This document shows, piece after piece, positions 28,272 through 36,349 of a stretch of 64,000 nt of DNA. Below the pieces are notes generated by a model. It ran no database searches. It was not told where the DNA came from and saw only the letters and a program-made list of their open reading frames with translations. Numbering within the stretch: the first letter of the stretch is position 1; each line of letters starts with the position of its first letter. The translations under genes were made by a program, and so were the position numbers. Origin of the DNA: Alphaproteobacteria bacterium SO-S41 (GTDB lineage: Bacteria; Pseudomonadota; Alphaproteobacteria; Micropepsales; Micropepsaceae); contig AP024629.1 in NCBI GenBank assembly GCA_019670725.1, forward strand, positions 4,340,001 to 4,404,000. The letters run 5' to 3'.

Positions 28272-29660
28272 ATGGACGACATCGTCTGCATCTCGCCGAT
28301 CGACGGGCGGGAAGTCGCACGCCGCAAGCCCGCCAGCGACGCGGCCATCGAGAAGGCGCTCGACGCCGCGCATTGCGCCCAGATCGAATGGGCGAAAACC
28401 CCGGTCGCTGCCCGCGTCGCCGCCGTGATGAAGTTCATGGACGCGATGCTGGCGCTGAATCAGGAGATCGTGCCGGAGCTCGCAGCTCAGATGGGCCGCC
28501 CTGTCCGCTACGGTGGCGAGTTTCGCGGCTTCGAGGAACGCGTCCGCTATATGGCTGCGATCGCAGAAGACAGCCTCAAGCCCGTCCTGCCGTCCGATCC
28601 CAAGGAAGGTTTTCGCCGCTTCGTCAGCCGCGAACCGCTGGGCATCGTCTTCGTCATCGCGCCCTGGAACTATCCCTATCTCACCGCGGTCAACACGATC
28701 GCCCCTGCGCTGATGGCGGGCAATGCCGTCATCCTGAAGCATGCCGCGCAGACCATCCTGGTCGGCGAGCGCTTCCAGCAGGCGATGGACGCGGCGGGCA
28801 TTCCCGCCGGGCTCTTCCAGAACATCAACCTCACGCATGAGCAGACCGCGAAGCTGCTCGCCTCCGGCGCGGTCGATCACGTCAACTTCACCGGCAGCGT
28901 CGGCGGCGGCAAGGCGATCGAGCGCGCGGCGGCGGGCACCTTCACCTCGCTCGGCCTCGAACTCGGCGGCAAGGATCCCGCCTATGTCCGCGCCGACGCC
29001 AAGCTCGACTTCGCGGTCGAGAATCTTGTCGACGGGGCCTTCTTCAATTCCGGCCAGTGCTGCTGCGGCATCGAGCGCATCTACGTCCATGAAAGCCTCT
29101 TCAAGCCGTTCGTCGAGGCCTTCGCGGATCTCACGCGCAAATACGTGCTCGGCAATCCGCTCGACGAGGCGACGACGCTCGGCCCGATGGCGCAACCGCG
29201 CTTCGCCGCGCTGATCCGCAATCAGATCGAGGAAGCCCGCTCCAAGGGTGCGACGGCGCTGATCGATCCGCGCCTCTTTGACGCCAATCGCGAGGGCACG
29301 CCCTATCTCGCGCCGCAGGTGCTGGTCGACGTCGACCACAAAATGAGCGTGATGGTGGAGGAGAGCTTCGGCCCCGTCGTCGGCATCATGCCCGTCCGTA
29401 ATGACGAGGACGCGGTGACGCTGATGAACGACAGCCCCTATGGCCTCACCGCCTCCATCTGGACCGCCGATGTCGAAGCCGCCGAAACCATCGGCCGCCA
29501 GGTCGAGACCGGTACGGTCTACATGAACCGCTGCGACTATCTCGATCCCGCGCTCGCCTGGACCGGCGTGAAAGACACCGGCCGCGGCGCCGCGCTGTCG
29601 CCCATCGGCTTCGAGATGCTGACCCGCCCCAAATCCTTCCACCTCCGCCAGACGATCTGA
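28272..29660 (+). CDS. NAD(P)-dependent aldehyde dehydrogenase
   Basis: The 462-residue ALDH-superfamily protein has PWNYPYLTAVNT, the FTGSVGGGK coenzyme loop, general-base Glu230 (LELGGKDP) and the catalytic cysteine in FNSGQCCCG (Cys264). It starts 31 bp after the ligase gene; the longer open frame upstream lies inside that gene and is rejected. It would oxidise an aldehyde made by the downstream iron alcohol dehydrogenase, possibly still gamma-glutamylated. Confidence 0.92.
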   Translation: MDDIVCISPIDGREVARRKPASDAAIEKALDAAHCAQIEWAKTPVAARVAAVMKFMDAMLALNQEIVPELAAQMGRPVRYGGEFRGFEERVRYMAAIAEDSLKPVLPSDPKEGFRRFVSREPLGIVFVIAPWNYPYLTAVNTIAPALMAGNAVILKHAAQTILVGERFQQAMDAAGIPAGLFQNINLTHEQTAKLLASGAVDHVNFTGSVGGGKAIERAAAGTFTSLGLELGGKDPAYVRADAKLDFAVENLVDGAFFNSGQCCCGIERIYVHESLFKPFVEAFADLTRKYVLGNPLDEATTLGPMAQPRFAALIRNQIEEARSKGATALIDPRLFDANREGTPYLAPQVLVDVDHKMSVMVEESFGPVVGIMPVRNDEDAVTLMNDSPYGLTASIWTADVEAAETIGRQVETGTVYMNRCDYLDPALAWTGVKDTGRGAALSPIGFEMLTRPKSFHLRQTI

Positions 29661-29662
29661 CC

Positions 29663-30826
29663 ATGACGCTGAAGGGCAATTGGAACTATCCGACCAAGGT
29701 GTGGTCCGGTCCCGGCCGGATCGCCGAGCTTTCCGCCGCCTGCGCCGCTATCGGCATCACGCGGCCGTTGCTCGTCACCGATGCGGGCCTCGCCGGCCTG
29801 CCGATGGTCGCTGAAACGCTGGCGCTGCTGAAGACAAACGCCGTCTATGCCGGCGTGCGCGGCAATCCCACCGCCGCGCATGTCGAGGACGGGCTCAAGG
29901 TCTATCGCGACGGCGGCCATGACGGCGTCGTCGCCTTCGGCGGCGGTTCGGCGCTGGATGTCGGCAAGGCCATCGCCTTCATGGCGGGCCAGACGCGGCC
30001 GATGTGGGATTTCGAGGATATAGGCGACTGGTGGACGCGCGCTGACCCCAAGGGCATCGCCCCCGTCATCGCCGTGCCCACGACCGCCGGCACAGGATCA
30101 GAGGTCGGCCGCGCCAGCGTCATCACCAATGAGGAGACGCACGAGAAGAAGATCATCTTCCATCCGAAGATGCTGCCAGAGATCGTCATCGCCGATCCCG
30201 AACTCTCGGTCGGCCTGCCCGCGCATATTACCGCCGCGACGGGCATGGACGCCTTCGTCCATTGCTTCGAGGCCTATTGCGCACCCGGCTTCCACCCGCT
30301 CGCCGACGGCATCGCGCTGAACGGCATGGTGCTTATCAAGGACGCCCTGCCCCGCGCTGTCGCCGATGGGACCGATATCGACGCGCGCGCGAAGATGCTG
30401 GCGGCGGCCTCGATGGGCGCGACGGCGTTCCAGAAGGGGCTCGGCGCCGTGCACTCGATCGCCCATCCGCTGAGCGCGCATTACGACACCCATCACGGCC
30501 TCGCGAATGCAGTGCTGCTGCCCTATCTCGTGGCGTTCAACGCACCCGACATCGCCGACAAGATGAAGCCGCTCGCCCGCCTGCTCGATCTCCCCGGTGG
30601 CGATGTAGACGCGGTGCTCGCGTGGATCCTCGACTTCCGCAAGACGCTCGCCATTCCCCATACGCTGGGCGAAATCGGCATCCCCGACGACAAGGCCGAC
30701 ATTGTCGGCCGCGACGCCTTCCGCGATCCCTCGACCGGCGGCAATCCGCGCACCATCACCGAAGCCGACATGGTGCGCATCTTCCGCGCGGCCCGCACCG
30801 GCGATCTGGCGGGGGCGGCGGGTTAG
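29663..30826 (+). CDS. Iron-containing alcohol dehydrogenase
   Basis: The 387-residue group III alcohol dehydrogenase has the NAD-binding FGGGSALDVGKA motif, TTAGTGSEVG, and iron ligands in HCFEAYCAPGFHP and the HSIAHPLSAHYDTHHGLANA region. It follows the aldehyde dehydrogenase gene by 2 bp, so it is part of the same transcript. It would oxidise a primary alcohol to the aldehyde taken by that enzyme. Confidence 0.92.
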   Translation: MTLKGNWNYPTKVWSGPGRIAELSAACAAIGITRPLLVTDAGLAGLPMVAETLALLKTNAVYAGVRGNPTAAHVEDGLKVYRDGGHDGVVAFGGGSALDVGKAIAFMAGQTRPMWDFEDIGDWWTRADPKGIAPVIAVPTTAGTGSEVGRASVITNEETHEKKIIFHPKMLPEIVIADPELSVGLPAHITAATGMDAFVHCFEAYCAPGFHPLADGIALNGMVLIKDALPRAVADGTDIDARAKMLAAASMGATAFQKGLGAVHSIAHPLSAHYDTHHGLANAVLLPYLVAFNAPDIADKMKPLARLLDLPGGDVDAVLAWILDFRKTLAIPHTLGEIGIPDDKADIVGRDAFRDPSTGGNPRTITEADMVRIFRAARTGDLAGAAG

Positions 30827-30855
30827 AAGCTTCGCCCTAGCCGCGCTTACCCAAT

Positions 30856-30969
30856 CGTCATCCCGGCCGTAGCGAAGCGAAGAGCCGGGACCCAGGTGAC
30901 TGGGCGCCGGCGATCGTGGCCCCTGGGTCCCGGGTCTCGGACGCCTGCGGCGGCCTCGCCCGGGATGAC
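30856..30969. repeat. REP-like intergenic palindromic element, family B
   Basis: CGTCATCCCGGC (30856-30867) and CCCGGGATGACA (30959-30970) are facing ends of a longer palindromic element. Inside it AGCCGGGACCCAGGTGACTG faces GGCCCCTGGGTCCCGGG. It sits between the convergent iron ADH and SdpI-like genes. The CGTCATCCCGG...GGGATGAC layout is a widespread alphaproteobacterial repeat type and could also end transcription from both sides. Confidence 0.65.
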
Positions 30970-30981
30970 ATCAGGGCTTGC

Positions 30982-31356
30982 TCACACTGCCTGCGGGCGG
31001 GTCCAGACGCAGTAGTTGAGCACCACGACGAAGGCGAGGCCGATAATCCCCATCGAGGCGAAGGCGGCAATCTTGAGCGGCAGCACGGCCCAGACGAACG
31101 CCGAACCGAGCCCCGACAGGAAGAAGGCCCAGCCATTGACGCGCTGAACCGCTTGCCGCCGCGCTGAACCGGGTCTCCCGAGCTTCGGGGCCAGATTGCC
31201 GTTGAAGGCGACAAACAGGCCCGTCAGCGCCATTGCCACGCGGGTCGGGAGTTCGCTGTCCACCCAGCCGCGGGTCTTCGCCCAGAAGAGGCCTGCCGTG
31301 AGCGCGAGAAAGAGCGCCGTCACGATGAGGTTGAACCTGACTGTCTTGCCGATCAT
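30982..31356 (-). CDS. SdpI-like membrane protein
   Basis: This 124-residue protein has about four membrane helices (residues 8-25, 37-52, 72-90 and 95-115). The central loop VAFNGNLAPKL..RQAVQRVNGWAFF resembles the conserved segment of the SdpI family (immunity/signalling partner of the Bacillus SdpC toxin). The gene overlaps the upstream ArsR-type gene by 4 bp (ATGA). No SdpC-like toxin is seen nearby. Confidence 0.6.
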   Translation of the reverse strand: MIGKTVRFNLIVTALFLALTAGLFWAKTRGWVDSELPTRVAMALTGLFVAFNGNLAPKLGRPGSARRQAVQRVNGWAFFLSGLGSAFVWAVLPLKIAAFASMGIIGLAFVVVLNYCVWTRPQAV

Positions 31357-31661
31357 GACGTTCCCTTCTCCTTGAGCTTGAGCGCGGGTGCGTCATTGGA
31401 CGTGCCCAGGCCGAATGTGTGGGCGAAGCCCAGCAGCGCGTCTTCCAGCACTGAAAGCTTCAGGTGATAGACGACCGACTTGCCGGACTTCTCGGCATGG
31501 ACGAGGTCGGCCTCGCGCAGCACCGCGAAATGCGCGGACATGGTCGGCTTCGACACCGCGAACTGGTCCGACAATTCGCCCGCGCTCAGCGGCCCCTTGC
31601 GCAAGAGCTGCAGAACACGCCTGCGGGTCGGATCGGACAAGGCTTTGAAGACACCGCTCAT
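31353..31661 (-). CDS. ArsR-family regulator of the SdpR (autorepressor) type
   Basis: The 102-residue winged-helix protein opens with FKALSDPTRRRVLQLLRKGPL and continues with LSDQFAVSKPTMSAHFAVLREADLV. These features closely match the SdpR autorepressor group. It lacks the metal-binding cysteines of ArsR/SmtB sensors. It is coupled to a membrane protein gene, as sdpR is to sdpI. No Shine-Dalgarno precedes the ATG, and a promoter lies so close that the mRNA may be leaderless. Confidence 0.8.
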   Translation of the reverse strand: MSGVFKALSDPTRRRVLQLLRKGPLSAGELSDQFAVSKPTMSAHFAVLREADLVHAEKSGKSVVYHLKLSVLEDALLGFAHTFGLGTSNDAPALKLKEKGTS

Positions 31662-31669
31662 GGATTCGA

Positions 31670-31698
31670 CATTTAGCTAACCATCTAATTGATGTCAA
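31670..31698 (-). promoter_or_regulatory. Promoter and likely autoregulatory operator of the SdpR-like gene
   Basis: On the minus strand TTGACA (31698-31693) is followed by CTAAAT after 16 nt or TAAATG after 17 nt. The spacer and -10 contain TTAG (31689-31686) and the perfect palindrome TTAGCTAA (31680-31673), typical of ArsR-family operators. Transcription would start at about 31662-31664, right at the ATG. Confidence 0.55.
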
Positions 31699-31810
31699 GC
31701 GATGTGGCGCGAGCCGCGGAACCGCCGCGCATTCAGCCTCCCGTTGAGGGATAAAGTGCTCTATCCCCTGATCGCGAAACCGAGTGCCGGATTATGGAGC
31801 CGCGGACGCC

Positions 31811-32680
31811 ATGACCCTTCGCCTCCTCGTCATCGAGGGCAATGTGAAAGCCAATCGCGAACGCGCGGTGGCGAGCGGCGGTACCGTCTCCAGCGATTCC
31901 TATGGCGAGTTGCTGCGCCGCCTCGGCCCGGCCGGTACGATCGTCGATATCTGCTATCCCGCCGATCCCGGCGCGAACCTGCCCGATACCGGTGGGCTCG
32001 AGAGCTATGACGGCGTCGCGATCACCGGCTCGGCGCTCAACGTCTATGACGGCGGACCCGCCGTCTACCCCCAGATCGACCTCGTCCGCACGCTCTTCCG
32101 CACCGCGACGCCCTGCTTCGGCTCGTGCTGGGGCCTGCAGATCGCGACCGTCGCGGCCGGCGGCACGGTGCGCAAGAACCCCGACGGGCGCGAGATCGGC
32201 ATCGGCCGTCGCATTGCGGTCACCGAGGCGGGGCACGGCCATGGCCTGTTTATGGGCAAGCCGCGCTTGTTCGATGCGATCACCGTGCATCTCGACGAGG
32301 TCGAGACGCTGGCCCCCGGCACGACCGTGCTCGCGACCAATGACTGGAGCCCCGTCCAGGCCGCCGAGATCGAAACGCCCGGCGGCGGCGGCTTCTGGGG
32401 CACGCAGTACCACCCCGAATACGACTTCCGTGAGATCGCCGCGATCTTCCGCCGCTACGGCGATCTGCTGATCCGCCAGGGCCTGTTCGCCGATGCGGCG
32501 GAACAGGCGACCTATACCGCCGAGCTCGATGCGCTGCACGCGGACCCGGCGCCGAAGCCGCTGGTCTGGAAATACGGGCTCGACGAAACCGTACTGGACC
32601 CTGCCCTGCGCTCGCGGGAATTGAAGAACTGGATCGAGCAGGCTGTCCTGCCGGCCAAGAGTACACGAGGACGGGCATGA
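31811..32680 (+). CDS. Class I glutamine amidotransferase-like hydrolase
   Basis: The 289-residue protein has the class I amidotransferase triad: nucleophile Cys106 in FGSCWGLQ and a QYHPEYD His-Glu pair near residue 200. No synthetase domain follows, so it stands alone like the gamma-glutamyl hydrolases or GMP-synthase-type GATases of unknown partner. Its position after a gamma-glutamyl ligase/ADH/ALDH cluster makes it a candidate for releasing glutamate from the product. It overlaps the next gene by 4 bp. The ATG at 31811 is preferred to a GTG at 31784. Confidence 0.82.
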   Translation: MTLRLLVIEGNVKANRERAVASGGTVSSDSYGELLRRLGPAGTIVDICYPADPGANLPDTGGLESYDGVAITGSALNVYDGGPAVYPQIDLVRTLFRTATPCFGSCWGLQIATVAAGGTVRKNPDGREIGIGRRIAVTEAGHGHGLFMGKPRLFDAITVHLDEVETLAPGTTVLATNDWSPVQAAEIETPGGGGFWGTQYHPEYDFREIAAIFRRYGDLLIRQGLFADAAEQATYTAELDALHADPAPKPLVWKYGLDETVLDPALRSRELKNWIEQAVLPAKSTRGRA

Positions 32681-33534
32681 AACTGGCAACCTTCGGCGGC
32701 GATTTTTCCACCGAACTCGGCGTTGTCGACGGCGACGCTCTTATTCCGCTGCACAAGGTCGATCCCGGCCTGCCGCGCGACATGACGGCGCTGATTGCGC
32801 GCTGGGACGGCGTGAAGACGCGCGTCGCCGACATCGCGGCGACCTCGCGCGAGCGCATCGCGCTCGACAAGCTGCGCCTGCGCCAGCCGATCCTGAGGCC
32901 CGGAAAGCTGATGGCGCTCGGGCGCAACTATGCCGAACACGCCAAGGAAAGCGGCTCGGCCCCGCCGGACAAGCAGATCTGGTTCTGCAAGCAGGGGACC
33001 TCGGCGAACGGTCCGCATGATCCGATCGACCTGCCCCGGGTCTCCGACCAGCTCGACTACGAGGCCGAGCTCGTCGTCGTCATCGGCCGCCGCGCCAAGC
33101 ATGTGCCGCCCGACAAGGCGCTGGATCACGTCTTCGGCTATGCCTGCGGCAACGATGTCAGCGTGCGCGACTGGCAGAAGATGACGCAGCAATGGGTGAT
33201 CGGCAAAGGCTTCGACACCCATGCGCCGTTCGGACCGTGGATCACCACCGCCGACGAAATCGCCGATCCGCAGACGCTCGGCATACGCTGCCGCGTCAAC
33301 GGCGAGAGCCGCCAATCCTCCAACACCCGCGAGATGATCTTCCCCGTCGCCGATCAGATCGCGCTGCTGTCGCAGGCGATGACGCTGGAGCCCGGCGACA
33401 TCCTCTTCACCGGCACGCCGGAGGGCGTGGCGATGGGGATGACGCCGCCGAAATGGCTGAAGGTCGGCGACCGCGTGCAGGTCGAGATCGACGGGCTGGG
33501 ATCGCTCGACAACGCCGTGCGCGCGGAGCCTTGA
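32677..33534 (+). CDS. Fumarylacetoacetate hydrolase family protein
   Basis: The 285-residue FAH-fold protein has the metal-site motif DYEAELVVVIGR, followed by GYACGNDVSVRDWQ, KGFDTHAPFGPW and the C-terminal TGTPEGVAMGM. The family cleaves or decarboxylates 2-oxo-acid-type compounds and the substrate is not predictable. The ATGA overlap with the amidotransferase gene implies coexpression. Confidence 0.88.
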   Translation: MKLATFGGDFSTELGVVDGDALIPLHKVDPGLPRDMTALIARWDGVKTRVADIAATSRERIALDKLRLRQPILRPGKLMALGRNYAEHAKESGSAPPDKQIWFCKQGTSANGPHDPIDLPRVSDQLDYEAELVVVIGRRAKHVPPDKALDHVFGYACGNDVSVRDWQKMTQQWVIGKGFDTHAPFGPWITTADEIADPQTLGIRCRVNGESRQSSNTREMIFPVADQIALLSQAMTLEPGDILFTGTPEGVAMGMTPPKWLKVGDRVQVEIDGLGSLDNAVRAEP

Positions 33535-33582
33535 TGCCGCCGTATTGCTCCGTACACATACGTTTTCCCTGAGGAAAAAGTC

Positions 33583-34589
33583 ATGCGCATTCTCTCCGCC
33601 CTCACCGCCGCCCTACTCCTGCTGCCCAGCGCCTTCGCGCTTTCGGCCGAGGAAGCGGACAAGGCAGTCGCCGCGTTCATCGCGGCTGACGGCTACACCG
33701 CCGTGCCGGACGATGCCCATGTCACGGGCGACACCGGCTACACCAAGCGCTTCGTGCGCAAGGAAGGGACGCGCTGAACCCGGATGCCGAAGTCGGCCCG
33801 GTCGAGAAGGCGCTGCTGATCGTCGAGACCATGGAGAACGATACGGCGGGCCGCGTGCGCTATGCCGTCAGTTACGGCCAGGTTACCGAAGACGCCGACG
33901 GCAAGTCGGACATCATCAGCCTCGTGGAGGTGCGCCGCTATAATCTGGGGCCGCTGATCCACAAGGCGACCGAGGACGATTACGGCAAGGAGAATACGGC
34001 TGAGATCGCCGAGTTCGGGGTCGGCCCCGATGTCGCCTGGCGTTTCGCCTTCTCCTCCGTCATGGGCAATCTCGCTTTGCCGCTCTCGATCAGCCGCAAG
34101 GTGATCGGCGACGGCGTGGACCAGATGACGGTCGATCCGAACGATCTCTGCCCCACCGGTCCCTGCCGCGGGCCGCAGAGCACCTATGATTTCGACGTCA
34201 AGACGGTGAACCCCAAGGCGGAGGCGGCGACGCCGTCCGTCGTGCCCGACATCGGCACACCCCGCTACAGCGCCACGGTCGACGGCAGCGCCGACGGCGT
34301 CGCCTCGGCCGCTTTGGTCGTGCGCACGCTCAGCGCCATGCTTAAGCTGACCGAGCCCAAGGACATGGCGGGCGTCTGGCACACGCCCGTTGTGACCGGC
34401 GTCGAACCGGGCACGCCTTTTGTCACCTTCCAGATCGATCAGGAGCTCGGCAATGGCGGCGGCACCGCGGCGCTCGGCGCGGTCACACATACCGGCGATC
34501 CCAAGATCGCAGAGCTGTGGGCCTTCGCAACGTTCAATACCGGCATCCCGCCCTATGAGCCGCACACGCAGATCGTTCATGCGAACTAG
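33583..34589 (+). pseudogene. Secreted protein gene interrupted by a -1 frameshift
   Basis: The first frame starts at 33583 with a signal peptide and stops at 33777 after KRFVRKEGTR. The next frame is open from about 33765 to 34589 without a good start codon. Adding one G to the GGG run at 33766-33768 joins them smoothly (RKEG-DALNPDAEVGPVE) into about 335 residues. The protein is then a predicted periplasmic protein of unknown function. It may be a real pseudogene or a sequencing error at the short homopolymer. It overlaps convergent pabBC by 4 bp. Confidence 0.7.
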
Positions 34590-36349
34590 ACAAGCACCGC
34601 CAGGAATAGTCCGCGTACGGAATTTCCAGCATAGAGCGCCTCTGCGCTTCTCAGATCGTTGAGCGTCAACGGCGTCTCGACGATCGACCGCCCCGCCAGA
34701 ACGCGCTTCAGGATCCCGTCCAGCGCGCCCTCCGACACCGGCGGCGTCAGCAGCGCCCCGTCCTTCAGCACGAACAGCGTCGTGAACGAGCCATCCGCAA
34801 CGCGGCCATGCTCGTTGAGCAGGATCGCCTCATCCGCGCCGAGCGCCTTGGCCTCCGCCAGCGCCGCATCATAGACCGCCCGCCGTGTCGTCTTGTGCCG
34901 CGCAAAGGGATCATCGCTCGCCACCCGCGTCGCCGCGACCGCCAGCCGAAGCGGCCCTTTCATCTCCCCCAGCGCCGCCGACTCCACCAGCGCTTCGCCA
35001 GTGGCCGCCAGACGCAACCGCACACGCCGTGGCTCCGCGTGCGTCGCATGGTCTTCCAGTGCTGCAAGGACCACGCGCTCATCATACGGAAACAGGAAAT
35101 ACGCGGCAGCACGCGCGAGGCGTCCGATGTGCTCCTCAAGGAAGACGTAGCCGGCGTCCGGCTCCCAACGCAGTGTCTCCAGCAACTCAAACGGTTCCGA
35201 CGCCGCGAAGCGCGCCTTCAACAGGCATTCCGCATATTCTGATCGCGCTTTGGAATCGTAGACCAGCCCGCCGCCGACGCCCATGCGCAGCCGCGCGGCG
35301 CCATGTTCGTGCACCAGCGTGCGGATGGCGACGTTGAGGTCGATCTCGCCGCCCGGCCCGAACGCGCCGATCGCGCCGCAATAGAAGCCGCGCGGGCTCG
35401 CCTCGGTTTCCGCGATGATCTCCATCGCCCGCACCTTGGGCGCGCCGGTCACCGAGCCGCAGGGGAAGAGCGCGCGCAGGATCTCCGACGGCGCGAGGCC
35501 GGGCCGCAACCGGCCTTCGATGCCGGAGGTCATGGTGTGAAGGGTCGGATAAGTCTCGACCGTGAAGAGGTCTGTCACTTTAACACTGCCCGCTTCGCAC
35601 ACGCGCGAGAGATCGTTGCGCAGCAGATCGACGATCATCAGATTTTCCGCGCGCTGCTTGGGATCTGTCTGCAGTGCCGCCTTCGCGTCCGCCTCGCCGT
35701 TCGCATCAGGCGCGCGGCGCGCCGTGCCTTTCATCGGCCGCGCGCGGATGACGCCGTCACCCTCCGCCGCAAGAAAAAGTTCGGGCGAGAAGGAGAAGAC
35801 ATCGCGGTCGTCGAGCCTAAGGATCGCCGCATGTCCGGCGCGCGCATAGGCGCGCCATGCCACAAGCCTGGCGAGCGGATCACCGGCAACGGGCAACGAC
35901 AACGGGAAGGTCAGGTTGATCTGATAGACATCGCCCGCCGCGATATAGTCGCGCACGCGCGTGAAGCGCTTTTCGTATCCCGCGAAGTCGAGCGACGGCT
36001 CGGCGGAGCCAAGCGCGGCCGCGGGTCGATCGGAAAACTTCGCAGCCAGTGCAGCGCCACCCACTGGAACACGCTTTTCATAGGTGCCTATCGCGATCAG
36101 CGGATCGCCGGGCTGGCGATAGAGGGGGCGGAGTTTCGGCTCCAGGAGATAGCCAAGCTCGAAGGCGAAGCTCCCCGCCACCCACAACCCGCCTGCCACC
36201 GCCGCATCGATCCGGGCAAGCGCGGCCAGCGCCTCGTCGGGTGTCGTCGCGACGATCCAGTCGATGGGATCGCGGAACAGGACCGACGCGCCGCCGGGGC
36301 GTGCGTCGTCCAGCAGCAACGCGCGACGCGGCAAATCCGGAAGACTCAT
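34586..36349 (-). CDS. pabB: Aminodeoxychorismate synthase component I fused to aminodeoxychorismate lyase
   Basis: The 587-residue protein joins two p-aminobenzoate enzymes. The N-terminal PabB part (about residues 1-375) has YQINLTFPL, RPMKGTARR, DLLRNDLSRV and CGSVTGAPK, all chorismate-binding motifs. The C-terminal part (about 380-587) is a PabC-like fold-IV PLP lyase, with RRAVYDAALAEAKALGADEAILLNEHG. It makes p-aminobenzoate for folate, as does FolC upstream in the window. The ATG overlaps the cyclase stop codon (ATGA). Confidence 0.93.
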   Translation of the reverse strand: MSLPDLPRRALLLDDARPGGASVLFRDPIDWIVATTPDEALAALARIDAAVAGGLWVAGSFAFELGYLLEPKLRPLYRQPGDPLIAIGTYEKRVPVGGAALAAKFSDRPAAALGSAEPSLDFAGYEKRFTRVRDYIAAGDVYQINLTFPLSLPVAGDPLARLVAWRAYARAGHAAILRLDDRDVFSFSPELFLAAEGDGVIRARPMKGTARRAPDANGEADAKAALQTDPKQRAENLMIVDLLRNDLSRVCEAGSVKVTDLFTVETYPTLHTMTSGIEGRLRPGLAPSEILRALFPCGSVTGAPKVRAMEIIAETEASPRGFYCGAIGAFGPGGEIDLNVAIRTLVHEHGAARLRMGVGGGLVYDSKARSEYAECLLKARFAASEPFELLETLRWEPDAGYVFLEEHIGRLARAAAYFLFPYDERVVLAALEDHATHAEPRRVRLRLAATGEALVESAALGEMKGPLRLAVAATRVASDDPFARHKTTRRAVYDAALAEAKALGADEAILLNEHGRVADGSFTTLFVLKDGALLTPPVSEGALDGILKRVLAGRSIVETPLTLNDLRSAEALYAGNSVRGLFLAVLV

